From the NCBI GenBank assembly GCA_019639015.1, contig JAHBSS010000001.1:73189-115586 (forward strand): DNA of 42,398 nt, written 5' to 3'. The notes below the pieces were generated by a model. That model was not told where the DNA came from. It was given only the letters and a program-made list of their open reading frames with translations, and did no database searches. A program made the position numbers and the translations under genes. This DNA is from Cryobacterium sp. GTDB lineage: Bacteria > Actinomycetota > Actinomycetes > Actinomycetales > Microbacteriaceae. Below, piece after piece: positions 1 to 7,435 of the stretch (the stretch's first letter is position 1; every line of letters begins with the position of its first letter).

Positions 1-129
1 CTTCGTGGCCGCGACGCGATCGACGGTCGCCCGAGAGGGTTCCTTCGTCAATTCGGCATTTCCAGGGTGAGATTCCGCGAAATGGCACACCACGGCGAAT
101 TGCCTGGAATTACCAAGTCAAGCTGGTAG
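1..129 (+). CDS. rpsN: 30S ribosomal protein S14, C-terminal fragment
   Basis: The first 42 codons of the window, read in frame 1 and ending at TAG 127-129, give the C-terminal half of S14. The core [20 protein letters not shown] and the ending LPGITKSSW are the hallmark of this small-subunit protein, which binds 16S rRNA in the 30S head. The position that carries CxxC in zinc-binding S14 reads RDAID here, so this is the zinc-independent (C-) form. In actinobacteria that form often sits with rpmB and rpmG under zinc control (family knowledge; those genes would lie outside the window). hup starts 41 nt later with no terminator between, so read-through is likely. The 5' part is cut by the window edge. 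Confidence 0.9.
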   Translation, partial: LRGRDAIDGRPRGFLRQFGISRVRFREMAHHGELPGITKSSW

Positions 130-170
130 ATTTCTCTCACCGCAACTACTACGTCCGAGGAGGACACTCA

Positions 171-458
171 ATGGCTGAGAAGTCGCAGAACCGTTCCGAT
201 CTAGTCGCTGCTGTCGCGGCACAATCGGGACAGACCCAGACCGCGGTTAACGCCGTGCTCGACGCACTTTTCGACTCCCTTGCAAAGGCAGTGGGATCGG
301 GAACCAAGGTAACCATCCCAGGATGGCTCACCGTGGAGCGCACCCATCGTGCCGCTCGTACCGGCCGCAACCCAGCAACAGGTGCAACCATCCAGATCGC
401 CGCAGGTTACGGTGTGAAGGTTAGTGCTGGCAGCAAGCTAAAGGGCGCAGTCAAGTAA
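171..458 (+). CDS. hup: HU-family DNA-binding protein
   Basis: A 95-residue histone-like protein that binds and bends DNA as a dimer to organise the nucleoid. It starts with the usual helix pair (SDLVAAVAAQSGQTQ), then TKVTIPGWLTVERT, and the beta-arm region ARTGRNPATGATIQIAA, which contains the HU signature GRNPxTG. The length is that of a plain HU; the Lys/Ala/Pro-rich tail found on mycobacterial HU is absent. The ATG is fixed by a strong Shine-Dalgarno GAGGAGGA at 157-164, seven bases upstream. It lies 41 nt after rpsN and is closed by a strong intrinsic terminator at 473-512. Confidence 0.96.
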   Translation: MAEKSQNRSDLVAAVAAQSGQTQTAVNAVLDALFDSLAKAVGSGTKVTIPGWLTVERTHRAARTGRNPATGATIQIAAGYGVKVSAGSKLKGAVK

Positions 459-472
459 CTAGGTAAGATTCA

Positions 473-512
473 TTGGGCGCGAGCAGATTTGTTCGCGCCC
501 AAAATCTTTTTA
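473..512 (+). terminator. Rho-independent terminator of hup
   Basis: Perfect 10-bp stem TTGGGCGCGA (473-482) / TCGCGCCCAA (493-502) with a 10-nt loop, followed by AATCTTTTT. It begins 14 nt after the hup stop codon. It is the only strong intrinsic terminator I can see in the window. Confidence 0.93.
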
Positions 513-570
513 AGCCAACTTCGCGTCAAGAAGGCGCAAGGACTGCCATAAACTCGCGGCTCCGTCGGCA

Positions 571-576
571 TAGGCT
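571..576 (+). promoter_or_regulatory. Leaderless -10 box of the copD-ctaG gene
   Basis: TAGGCT fits the actinobacterial TANNNT -10 consensus and ends exactly 6 nt before the GTG at 583, so transcription would begin at the start codon. No Shine-Dalgarno is present. Confidence 0.6.
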
Positions 577-582
577 GGGATT

Positions 583-2544
583 GTGCCTCGACTAGTAAAT
601 ATTGCCGCGCCGGCAATATTGCTAGTTGTAGCCTTCGTTTCTCTTTTTGTTGGTTTGGCTATCGGTGGCGGCGCCCAAGCTGAACTGCTGGCCGATCCGG
701 GTGCGATCGTCAGGTACGGTCTACCGGCTGCTCAATTACTTTTCAATATTTCTGCCGCAGCAACCATCGGTTCTCTAGCGATGGTTTGTTTCGGACTTGA
801 TGCTAAGCGTCCCGAGTTTTCTCGTGCTCTGGATTTTGCTTCGGCAACCGCGATGGTGTGGACGGTCTCGAGTTTGTTCACCGGACTATTGACGTTTGAA
901 AGTGTGTATTTGCAGCCGATCGCTTTCGATGATCGATTCGGCCAATTGCTTGGGAGCTATTTGATTTCCCAACCGATCGGGCAGGCGGCACTGGTCAGCA
1001 CGATTATTCCGGCGGTCGTAACGATCCTGTGTTTTGCGGTTCGAAGCCAAACGACGCTGTTTTTTGTGACTGTGTTATCTGTTGCTGGATTGATTCCAAT
1101 GGCTTTGCAAGGTCATGCAGCAGGGTCAGCGGGGCACGATATGGCGGTCAGTTCTCTCGGATTGCACTTGGTGTTCGTCGCTATCTGGCTTGGCGGTTTG
1201 CTGCTGCTTGTGGCAATCCGTAAACAATTGGAGCCGGATCGGTTGCCAGTTGTACTGGGCCGATTCTCAACTTTGGCAATTTTTTGTTTTGTGGTTGTTG
1301 CTGCATCCGGAATCGCCAATGCCCAATTGCGTGTTGGTGACTGGAGTCGATTGCTCACCCCTTACGGCATCCTGGTGATCCTGAAAGTGGTAGCAATTTT
1401 GGGATTGGGATTGTTCGGCGCGGTTCAGCGACAATTTTTGATCAGAAAACTCGCAGTTGCCAGCCAAGCCAAGCACAGATATTTTTGGTGGTTTGTTATT
1501 GCCGAACTCGCCGTCATGGGATTCGCTTCTGGAATTGCCGCGGCACTGGCCAGGACGCGAACACCCATTCCGCAAGAGGTTCTAACAACAACCCCGGCGT
1601 ACATTCTTACCGGGGAGCCGCTGCCGCCGGAACTTACTCCGATTCGCTATCTAACCGAGTGGAAGTTCGACATCCTTTGGATCCTGATCGTAGCGTTCCT
1701 TGCGTTCTTCTACCTTGCCGGAGTGCGGCGGCTTCGAAAACGTGGCGACCACTGGTCGATCTTCAAGACGGCATCCTTCATGATTGCGTTGCTCGTGTTG
1801 TTTTATGTGACGAATGGCGCAGTCAATGCTTACGAGAAGTACTTGTTCAGTGTGCACATGCTTGCGCACATGACTCTGGGGATGATCATTCCGGTGCTAA
1901 TCGCTCCCGGCGCGCCGATCACGCTAGCGCTTCGAGCGATCAACAAGCGGGATGACGATTCTCGCGGTGTTCGCGAATGGATTATGTTGGCGGTGCATTC
2001 GCGAGTTGCAAAAGTATTGTCAAGACCGGTTGTCGCAGCAATCTTCTTTGCCGGCTCACTTTGGGTGTTCTACTATTCGCCACTGTTCCGCTGGGCAACA
2101 GAAGACCACATCGGCCACACGTTCATGATCTTCCACTTTTTGATTAGTGGTTACTTGTTTGTTCAAACCCTCGTCGGCACAGACCCATTGCCGTACAGGG
2201 CCCCCTACCCAATGCGACTCGTGATTCTGCTCGCAACACTGGCATTTCACGCATTCTTTGGGGTCACTCTAATGACCGGCACAGGACTATTGCTCGCGGA
2301 TTGGTACGGAGCGATGGGTCGACCTTGGGGGGTTGATGCAATAACCGATCAACGAGCCGGTGGCGGAATCGCGTGGAGCATCGGGGAGATTCCGACGCTC
2401 GCGCTCGCGATCTTTGTGCTAATCATGTGGTCCAAGAGCGACGCCAGACTGGCAAAACGCCTGGATCGAAAAGCCGCAAGGGATGGCGACGCAGATCTTG
2501 CAGAATACAATTCGATGCTCGCTCGGCTTGAGCGCCGGCCGTAA
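583..2544 (+). CDS. CopD / CtaG fusion: copper transport and cytochrome c oxidase assembly membrane protein
   Basis: A 653-residue polytopic inner-membrane protein. The first half (about residues 1-330) has the hydrophobic segments and His-bearing loops of CopD (for example MALQGHAAGSAGHD and LGLHLVFVAIWLGGLLLL), a copper-import family. The second half (about 360-640) is a caa3-type CtaG domain, with SVHMLAHMTLGMIIPVLIAP, HTFMIFHFLISGYLF and LAFHAFFGVTLM; CtaG helps insert copper into cytochrome oxidase. Around 15 membrane segments are visible. The fusion is common in actinobacteria, including Microbacteriaceae (family knowledge), and suggests copper entry is coupled to oxidase assembly. The start is GTG 583, chosen because a -10 box sits 6 nt upstream. 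The stop lies 21 nt from the convergent gene. Confidence 0.9.
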   Translation: MPRLVNIAAPAILLVVAFVSLFVGLAIGGGAQAELLADPGAIVRYGLPAAQLLFNISAAATIGSLAMVCFGLDAKRPEFSRALDFASATAMVWTVSSLFTGLLTFESVYLQPIAFDDRFGQLLGSYLISQPIGQAALVSTIIPAVVTILCFAVRSQTTLFFVTVLSVAGLIPMALQGHAAGSAGHDMAVSSLGLHLVFVAIWLGGLLLLVAIRKQLEPDRLPVVLGRFSTLAIFCFVVVAASGIANAQLRVGDWSRLLTPYGILVILKVVAILGLGLFGAVQRQFLIRKLAVASQAKHRYFWWFVIAELAVMGFASGIAAALARTRTPIPQEVLTTTPAYILTGEPLPPELTPIRYLTEWKFDILWILIVAFLAFFYLAGVRRLRKRGDHWSIFKTASFMIALLVLFYVTNGAVNAYEKYLFSVHMLAHMTLGMIIPVLIAPGAPITLALRAINKRDDDSRGVREWIMLAVHSRVAKVLSRPVVAAIFFAGSLWVFYYSPLFRWATEDHIGHTFMIFHFLISGYLFVQTLVGTDPLPYRAPYPMRLVILLATLAFHAFFGVTLMTGTGLLLADWYGAMGRPWGVDAITDQRAGGGIAWSIGEIPTLALAIFVLIMWSKSDARLAKRLDRKAARDGDADLAEYNSMLARLERRP

Positions 2545-2565
2545 GAGTTACAGAGTGTTGAACCG

Positions 2566-3576
2566 CTAATTCTGATCCGCAAATCGAATTAGAACTTGGT
2601 TTCCCTCAATTTGCATTTGCCACGACAGATTGAACGGGACATCTTCATCGAAAGTGGAAACTGAACCGTCAAACAGAGATTTCACGGTTGCCACTAAGTG
2701 AGCAGTTCCTTTCGTTGTGGGAACAATCCAAGTCTCTGAGGGCTGTCCAGGTTGAATTGAGACTTTTGGGTAATCAACAATTGTCCAGACCGGGGAGCCC
2801 TCAACCCTATTGTCGAGTGATTGACCGAATGGGCATCCGGTTGGGAACAGTACCGTTTGTGTTGCACATTGATCCAAGTAGGAATTCACTTTTTGTTGGA
2901 CTGCGTCAACGAACGAGGGCTTCGCTTGAATGTCAATTGACTCGTCCAGTCCTGATTCCGGTTGAGTAACTTCGACACCGCGCCGATTTGCAAACAAATA
3001 GGTGGAGTCGTGGCTTAGCACATACAGGCCAGGCACGATCACCGAGTAGGGAACAGGCGCGTCCGCCCCAGCCTTTGATTTCAAGGTGAGGTGGTTGACC
3101 GTGAATGTCGCGTCATGCAAAGGAGTTACGGTCATGGTTGCCAGAGGGGAAGCCGCGAACTTCCACGCAGAGAATAGTCCAAATTCCGTGCCCGCGCTTT
3201 CAACCAAGAAGCTGCTTCGGGCAAAGTTGCCACCTATTTTGTATTCAAATGTGACAGTGTGAACCCCCGCGCCCTCGTCGCGGCTTGCCACAAGTTGTAT
3301 ATCACTCAAATCCCCAAGTGCCGCTGGGGTAAGTAGATCTAATCTGTCACCAGCGGATTGTTTTACCCCGTTCGTCGAAAGCACCTCGGCTACGTCGTGA
3401 CGTGCCACAGCAGACAAATAGCTCGAAACGAAACCAGCTGCGCTGAATATTGTGGAATTCAACACAAGCACCGTGAGCACAAATCCACCAAGAATGACAC
3501 CTAACCATAGAAACCAGGGCCACAGTCGCTTGCTTAGGGTTCGAGGCGTTTGCACAAACTCGTTTGCGTCCGACAT
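2566..3576 (-). CDS. Hypothetical membrane-anchored extracytoplasmic protein
   Basis: 336 residues, function not recognised. Residues 1-18 are cytoplasmic and basic near the membrane (SKRLWP); one transmembrane helix follows at about 20-40 (WFLWLGVILGGFVLTVLVL). The rest is predicted outside, beta-rich and low in Lys. The segment DQCATQTVLFPTGCPFG in the C-terminal third carries the only obvious Cys pair and could form a disulfide. The frame stays open 75 codons further upstream, but those overlap the divergent helicase gene. ATG 3576 is preferred because TAGGAT (3589-3584) ends 7 nt before it. A sensor- or cell-wall-type role is possible but unsupported. Confidence 0.75.
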   Translation of the reverse strand: MSDANEFVQTPRTLSKRLWPWFLWLGVILGGFVLTVLVLNSTIFSAAGFVSSYLSAVARHDVAEVLSTNGVKQSAGDRLDLLTPAALGDLSDIQLVASRDEGAGVHTVTFEYKIGGNFARSSFLVESAGTEFGLFSAWKFAASPLATMTVTPLHDATFTVNHLTLKSKAGADAPVPYSVIVPGLYVLSHDSTYLFANRRGVEVTQPESGLDESIDIQAKPSFVDAVQQKVNSYLDQCATQTVLFPTGCPFGQSLDNRVEGSPVWTIVDYPKVSIQPGQPSETWIVPTTKGTAHLVATVKSLFDGSVSTFDEDVPFNLSWQMQIEGNQVLIRFADQN

Positions 3577-3583
3577 GCCCACA

Positions 3584-3589
3584 ATCCTA
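3584..3589 (-). promoter_or_regulatory. Leaderless -10 box of the anchored hypothetical protein
   Basis: On the minus strand TAGGAT ends 7 nt before ATG 3576. It supports the short start over the longer open frame. Confidence 0.55.
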
Positions 3590-3662
3590 GGTGGACGCTT
3601 GATGCCAAGATCAGAACGCATAGGATTTGATTTTTGAGTGGACATGCAAGAGGGGTTGGCTA

Positions 3663-4940
3663 GTGGGCGGTTTTGAACTTTCCGATGAACAATCCGAAGT
3701 GTTTGATCAGATCGAAAACACCAAAGAACATGTGTTTGTAACGGGTCGAGCCGGTACCGGCAAGTCAACGCTCTTAAACCACTTGGCGTGGAACACGTCA
3801 AAGCAGGTTGCGATTTCCGCCCCTACTGGAGTGGCGGCACTGAATGTCGGCGGACAAACGATCCATTCGCTATTCCGGCTACCAATCGGGGTGATCGGTG
3901 ACCACGAGCTGGAGCAGTCCGCCGAGCTCAGAAAGTTACTGAACGCAATTGACACGCTAGTAATTGACGAAGTTTCGATGGTGAATGCGGACCTACTGGA
4001 TGCGATCGATCGCAGTCTTCGCAAAGCCAGGCAACGCAAGACCGAGCCTTTCGGCGGCGTCCAAATTGTTCTGTTTGGTGACCCTTATCAGTTAGCTCCA
4101 GTTCCGGGTGATGCTGACGAGAGGGCGTACTTTCAACACAACTACTCCTCAATGTGGTTCTTCGACGCAAAGGTGTGGCAAGAAACCGAACTGAAGATTT
4201 TCGAGCTCGCGAACATCCATCGACAACACGAGGAGCACTTTAAGGCGATGCTCGACGCGCTACGACAGGGTGAAGTCACTGCAGAAATAGCCGAGCAGCT
4301 CAACACTGTCGGAGCTAGACCAGCCCCGTCAGATTCTGTGATAACTCTGGCCACCCGGAACGATACGGTCAGTCGAATCAACTCATTGCAATTAGCCAAA
4401 TTGCCTGGACGAATCCAAACGGCTAACGCTGAAATAAATGGGGAGTTCGGCGGTCGAGCATTCCCCGCAGATGAAGTGCTCGAATTGAAAGTTGGCGCAA
4501 GGGTCATGTTTCTAAGAAACGACCCTGATCAACGATGGGTAAATGGCACGGTTGGTACGGTCGAGAAGATTTCAAAGACTGTACGAGTCGAAGTTGATGG
4601 CGAAAGTTTTAACGTCGAGCCGACAACTTGGGAGAAGTTCAAATATAGTTACTCGGCGGCGACCAGAACCTTGAGTCGCGAGGTTGTTGCCGAGTTCACC
4701 CAGTTCCCACTGAAACTTGCGTGGGCTGTGACAATACACAAGTCTCAAGGTCAAACCTACGACCGCGCAATTATTGATCTCGGCAATCGTTCGTTCGCCC
4801 CCGGTCAGACCTATGTTGCATTCAGCCGGGTACGAAGCTTGGACGGTTTGTACTTGACGCGACCGATTCGTCCGGCGGACGTAATAGTCGACGAGCGCGT
4901 GAAACAGTTCATGGCTCAGGCTCGTTCGATCAACCCCTAA
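3663..4940 (+). CDS. PIF1-like superfamily 1B DNA helicase
   Basis: A 425-residue ATPase with helicase motifs in order. Motif I is GRAGTGKSTLL (Walker A) near residue 30, followed by APTGVAAL (Ia), LVIDEVSMV (Walker B/II), FGDPYQLAPV (III), and near the end AVTIHKSQGQTYD (V) and YVAFSRVRSLDGL (VI). That set and order are those of the PIF1/RecD helicases, which unwind DNA 5'-to-3' and act at forks, G-quadruplexes or recombination intermediates. No C-terminal HRDC or nuclease domain is present. GTG 3663 is preferred because AAGAGGGG at 3648-3655 makes a ribosome site seven bases upstream; a TTG at 3627 in the same frame is the alternative. It is divergent from the gene at 2566-3576 and has no linked partner. 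Confidence 0.9.
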   Translation: MGGFELSDEQSEVFDQIENTKEHVFVTGRAGTGKSTLLNHLAWNTSKQVAISAPTGVAALNVGGQTIHSLFRLPIGVIGDHELEQSAELRKLLNAIDTLVIDEVSMVNADLLDAIDRSLRKARQRKTEPFGGVQIVLFGDPYQLAPVPGDADERAYFQHNYSSMWFFDAKVWQETELKIFELANIHRQHEEHFKAMLDALRQGEVTAEIAEQLNTVGARPAPSDSVITLATRNDTVSRINSLQLAKLPGRIQTANAEINGEFGGRAFPADEVLELKVGARVMFLRNDPDQRWVNGTVGTVEKISKTVRVEVDGESFNVEPTTWEKFKYSYSAATRTLSREVVAEFTQFPLKLAWAVTIHKSQGQTYDRAIIDLGNRSFAPGQTYVAFSRVRSLDGLYLTRPIRPADVIVDERVKQFMAQARSINP

Positions 4941-4975
4941 CCAAACCGCCACATGACACTGTCCTGGCGTCGCTG

Positions 4976-4981
4976 TAGTAT
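4976..4981 (+). promoter_or_regulatory. Candidate leaderless -10 box before a small ORF
   Basis: TAGTAT ends 6 nt before GTG 4988, matching the spacing at other leaderless genes in the window. That GTG opens only a six-codon frame ending at TAA 5006-5008, which overlaps the start of the next ORF in another frame. Confidence 0.4.
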
Positions 4982-4998
4982 CGCCTCGTGCAGGCCGG

Positions 4999-5283
4999 TT
5001 GCATCTAATTGATTTGGTTGGAGCTCGGGTGCAAGTAACTGCTTTGGATCAAAAGTTCTGGCAAATAGTCGTTGCCGGAGAAGTGGTTGGCTACGTAGAT
5101 GAAATCGTGGTTTCTGGAGAAACTCGATATCGGGCCAGACGGCTCCAATATCCGGATGCCCGTTGGATTGTGATAGGTGAATGGTGGGAATTCGAAGCAG
5201 CGATCGTGGCCTGCGCGGACGTGCCGCAGAAGCAAATGAAAGTTAGGAAGATTACGGTACCGCCACAAACCCGTTGGTTCTGA
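4999..5283 (+). CDS. Small hypothetical protein
   Basis: About 94 residues if read from TTG 4999; no family recognised. The sequence looks coding: it alternates short beta-like stretches (WQIVVAGEVVGYVDEIVVSG) with a Trp-rich end (IVIGEWWEFEAAIVACA). It has no signal peptide and no membrane segment. The start is uncertain. No Shine-Dalgarno precedes the TTG, and a good leaderless -10 box points instead at GTG 4988 in a different frame. Either a later in-frame GTG (5029) is used, or a short leaderless ORF precedes this gene, or the start region holds a frameshift. It sits between the helicase gene and a MarR regulator, all on the same strand. Confidence 0.5.
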   Translation: MHLIDLVGARVQVTALDQKFWQIVVAGEVVGYVDEIVVSGETRYRARRLQYPDARWIVIGEWWEFEAAIVACADVPQKQMKVRKITVPPQTRWF

Positions 5284-5327
5284 ATCCACCGGTAAAGTTG
5301 AATTGTCGGTTCGATTTCGGGGGTACA

Positions 5328-5849
5328 TTGACTGCTAACAAGCCTCTGCCGCGTGATCCGATCGCCGAAGCTCATCGACAGTGGCGTCAGCACGGTTGGA
5401 GCGCCGAGGCCGACGGGATGGCGGCGGTGACTTCTGTCATGCGGGCGCAGCAAATCATGCTGGCTCGCGTTGAGAAGTTACTGACCGAGTTCAAATTGAC
5501 GTTTGCCCGTTACGAACTCTTGAGACTCTTGAGCTTCACGCGGGACGGCGCGATGCCAATGGCTAGCGCAAGTTCGAGACTGCAAGTACACCCAACAAGT
5601 GTCACCAACACAACCGACCGGCTCGAAGACGCCGGCTTACTTCGCCGTACCGCTCATCCAACCGACGGGCGCGCCACCCTGATCCGAATCACCCCTGAAG
5701 GCAGAGATCTAGTTGAGCGTGCAACCGAGGTGATCAATCGTGAGTTCTTCATGGATGTCGGGCTCACCCCAGAAGACCGCGACAACCTGATTCAAATTCT
5801 TGCCCGTTTCCGGCACCGAGCTGGCGACTTCGAACCGTCTGCGCGTTGA
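5328..5849 (+). CDS. MarR-family transcriptional regulator
   Basis: 173 residues with a winged helix at about 50-130: TFARYELLRLLSF, then the recognition helix region SSRLQVHPTSVTNTTDRLE, and the wing LLRRTAHPTDGRATLIRIT, where the DGR turn is the MarR signature. The N-terminal segment DPIAEAHRQWRQHGW is typical of an actinobacterial MarR subgroup, so the start must lie at or before TTG 5328; GGGGG at 5319-5323 could serve as a weak ribosome site. MarR proteins bind as dimers to palindromes and are usually released by small aromatic ligands. The neighbours are unrelated, so its target cannot be read from context. Only 44 nt separate it from the upstream small ORF. Confidence 0.85.
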   Translation: MTANKPLPRDPIAEAHRQWRQHGWSAEADGMAAVTSVMRAQQIMLARVEKLLTEFKLTFARYELLRLLSFTRDGAMPMASASSRLQVHPTSVTNTTDRLEDAGLLRRTAHPTDGRATLIRITPEGRDLVERATEVINREFFMDVGLTPEDRDNLIQILARFRHRAGDFEPSAR

Positions 5850-5973
5850 ATTCGGGTGACACTACACCCTCGCGTTCCTCGCAATTAGTGAGGTGATTTG
5901 GAACGGCAACCCAACAAACATTTGCAAACGAGATGGGTGAGCATCATATCCACAACCGTGGGTAAGCGACTTG

Positions 5974-6003
5974 TTGATGTCGGCGATTGAAGTGATGTAT
6001 TAT
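5974..6003 (+). promoter_or_regulatory. Predicted promoter of the XRE-nucleotidyltransferase pair
   Basis: TTGATG (5974-5979) and TATTAT (5998-6003) are separated by 18 nt. The -10 box is the left end of the palindrome 5998-6021, so a bound repressor would block RNA polymerase. Confidence 0.5.
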
Positions 6004-6021
6004 GACTTACAAGTCATAATA
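5998..6021 (+). promoter_or_regulatory. Perfect palindromic operator upstream of the XRE gene
   Basis: TATTATGACTT (5998-6008), two bases AC, then its exact reverse complement AAGTCATAATA (6011-6021). The 11-bp arms are too AT-rich and lack a T-tract, so this is not a terminator. It overlaps the -10 box and ends 14 nt before the GTG of the XRE gene, as expected for autoregulation by the antitoxin-like product. Confidence 0.7.
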
Positions 6022-6035
6022 GTGAGGGAGTTCTG

Positions 6036-6608
6036 GTGACGGCGTCGACGTTGATTCGTGCGGCTCGCAAGAGTCGAGGGTTGACTCAAGCGCAACTTGC
6101 GGAGTTTACGAGTATTGATCAAAGTAGAGTTTCGCGTTCGGAGCGGGGTCGTGAAACTGATTTTGGTACGGTAGAGCGTCTCTTGGCCGGTGTTGGGTAT
6201 CGGTTGTATTCTGCTCCAACTCGACGGGATGATGCGTCAACCGCTGCTGTGGAAATTCGCGATCGACTCAAGGCGGGCCATCGAGAACTGGCATTACGCT
6301 CGCTCTTGCAATTGAGCGATAACCTGAAAGCGGAGCGAGGTTTGTTGCGGGGGATTCTTGGTCTAGCTGAGCCAGAATCCACTGGTGACCGGGTTTGGGA
6401 TGCAGCAATAGCGGGACTAGTTGAGTGGCGTCTGGGAGAAGAAGGGTTGCCAATTCCTGACTGGGTGAACCTACCGATCCGGTTCCTTGATTCGCCATCG
6501 ACTTTGGGGATTGATACGGCGGATCCGCTTCCTCCGCGATCAGAAGTACCTGAACAGTTCGCCAAACGTGGTGTGCTTGTTTGGCGGGACACGTTTGAGA
6601 GTGTTTGA
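6036..6608 (+). CDS. XRE-family HTH regulator, antitoxin-like partner of a nucleotidyltransferase
   Basis: 190 residues. The N-terminal part (about 5-57) is a Cro/CI-type helix-turn-helix: LIRAARKSRGLTQAQLAEF, then SIDQSRVSRSERGR with the recognition helix. The rest is mainly helical, with a C-terminal stretch (PEQFAKRGVLVWRDTFES) resembling the tail of HTH proteins that accompany DUF6036-type nucleotidyltransferases (from memory). The GTG has a good ribosome site, GAGGGAG at 6024-6030. A perfect palindrome over the promoter suggests it represses itself. The next gene starts 5 nt downstream, so the two are translationally coupled. The pair could be a toxin-antitoxin or defence module, or a regulator with a modifying enzyme; the sequence cannot decide. 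Confidence 0.8.
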   Translation: MTASTLIRAARKSRGLTQAQLAEFTSIDQSRVSRSERGRETDFGTVERLLAGVGYRLYSAPTRRDDASTAAVEIRDRLKAGHRELALRSLLQLSDNLKAERGLLRGILGLAEPESTGDRVWDAAIAGLVEWRLGEEGLPIPDWVNLPIRFLDSPSTLGIDTADPLPPRSEVPEQFAKRGVLVWRDTFESV

Positions 6609-6613
6609 ATCTC

Positions 6614-7195
6614 ATGACAACTCTTGACCGAAACGACATCCTGAGTGGGCTTCGAGATTTGATCTCCGATTTGCGTTCTACGGGGCATAAGGCTGGAATA
6701 CGGCTTGTTGGCGGTGCTGCGCTTGCGTTGAAATATTTCGATCGAAACACAACCCAGGACTTGGATGCCTTGCATGTAAGTCCTGGCACTGACTCAGTGG
6801 TGTCTGCAGCGGCATCCCGTGTTGCAAAATCTCGCGGTTGGGCTCCAGACTGGCTGAACTTCAATGTCGAGAAAGTAGGTGCTTTGCCAACCTTCGGGCG
6901 CAGAACGGTCGAGTGGGAAACAATATTTTACAAGCACGGGATCTTGATCCAAATCGCTTCAAAGGAAGCGCTGCTAGCGATGAAGCTACGCGCGAACCGT
7001 CCCGGTCGGGACACAAACGACATCCGCCAACTAATGAGGATGTGCGAGATCACAAAACTTGAAGACGCCGAAGAATTCTATGAAGACTTCTACCCAGGTG
7101 ATGCCCTAACCGATCGCGCCATTTCGATGGTTAGCAAAATCCTAGAACTCGGTCTGCCCGACAAGATCCAAGCTCCGGAACCGTTTGAACTTTGA
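6614..7195 (+). CDS. DUF6036-like nucleotidyltransferase (AbiEii / MNT type)
   Basis: 193 residues. LVGGAALALKYFDRNT at residues 31-46 followed by QDLDAL gives the Pol-beta nucleotidyltransferase signature GG...DxD (G33, G34, D49, D51). Residues 113-135 (KEALLAMKLRANRPGRDTND) are the conserved helix of AbiEii/DUF6036-type proteins. These enzymes transfer a nucleotide to RNA or protein and occur as toxins in two-gene systems with an HTH or HEPN partner. ATG 6614 is preferred over TTG 6605, which would overlap the upstream stop codon; GAGAG at 6597-6601 may serve as ribosome site. The gene is downstream of and coupled to the XRE gene. Whether it is toxic or a housekeeping modifier is unknown. 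Confidence 0.78.
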   Translation: MTTLDRNDILSGLRDLISDLRSTGHKAGIRLVGGAALALKYFDRNTTQDLDALHVSPGTDSVVSAAASRVAKSRGWAPDWLNFNVEKVGALPTFGRRTVEWETIFYKHGILIQIASKEALLAMKLRANRPGRDTNDIRQLMRMCEITKLEDAEEFYEDFYPGDALTDRAISMVSKILELGLPDKIQAPEPFEL

Positions 7196-7435
7196 TAACA
7201 CAGTGAACCGTTTAGACAAACGGCGCCCACATGGTCTCAAGCTTCTTGGATGCCTCGGGCACGTTGCAAACGGGTTGCGCCTATCAAAAACATGGTGTCA
7301 AGAGGTGGGCGACGCGCAGGCCGGTAACATTTGCCATAATCTATGGCTCAGCTTCGGGTGTCAAAAAATTGTTTGGTGTCATACCTGGGTGTTGGAATCC
7401 GCTCGAGTATTTAGCGGGTTGGAAAGCGGGTAACT

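Noticed and set aside
3577-3801. 75-codon N-terminal extension of the anchored hypothetical protein
   Set aside because: It would overlap the start of the divergent helicase gene and place the -10 box inside the gene; the added residues show no conservation pattern.
6119-6864. Two long minus-strand frames across the XRE and nucleotidyltransferase genes
   Set aside because: Both are antisense to genes with recognisable domains and good ribosome sites; they have Ser/Arg-rich shadow composition.
7208-7223. CCGTTT/AAACGG hairpin after the nucleotidyltransferase as a terminator
   Set aside because: The stem is only 6 bp and no T-tract follows.
7196-7435. Possible small genes in the 240-nt gap before the lipoprotein (frames starting near 7185 and 7231)
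   Set aside because: No ribosome site, no domain and an unusual Cys/Trp-rich composition; more likely promoter and leader sequence.
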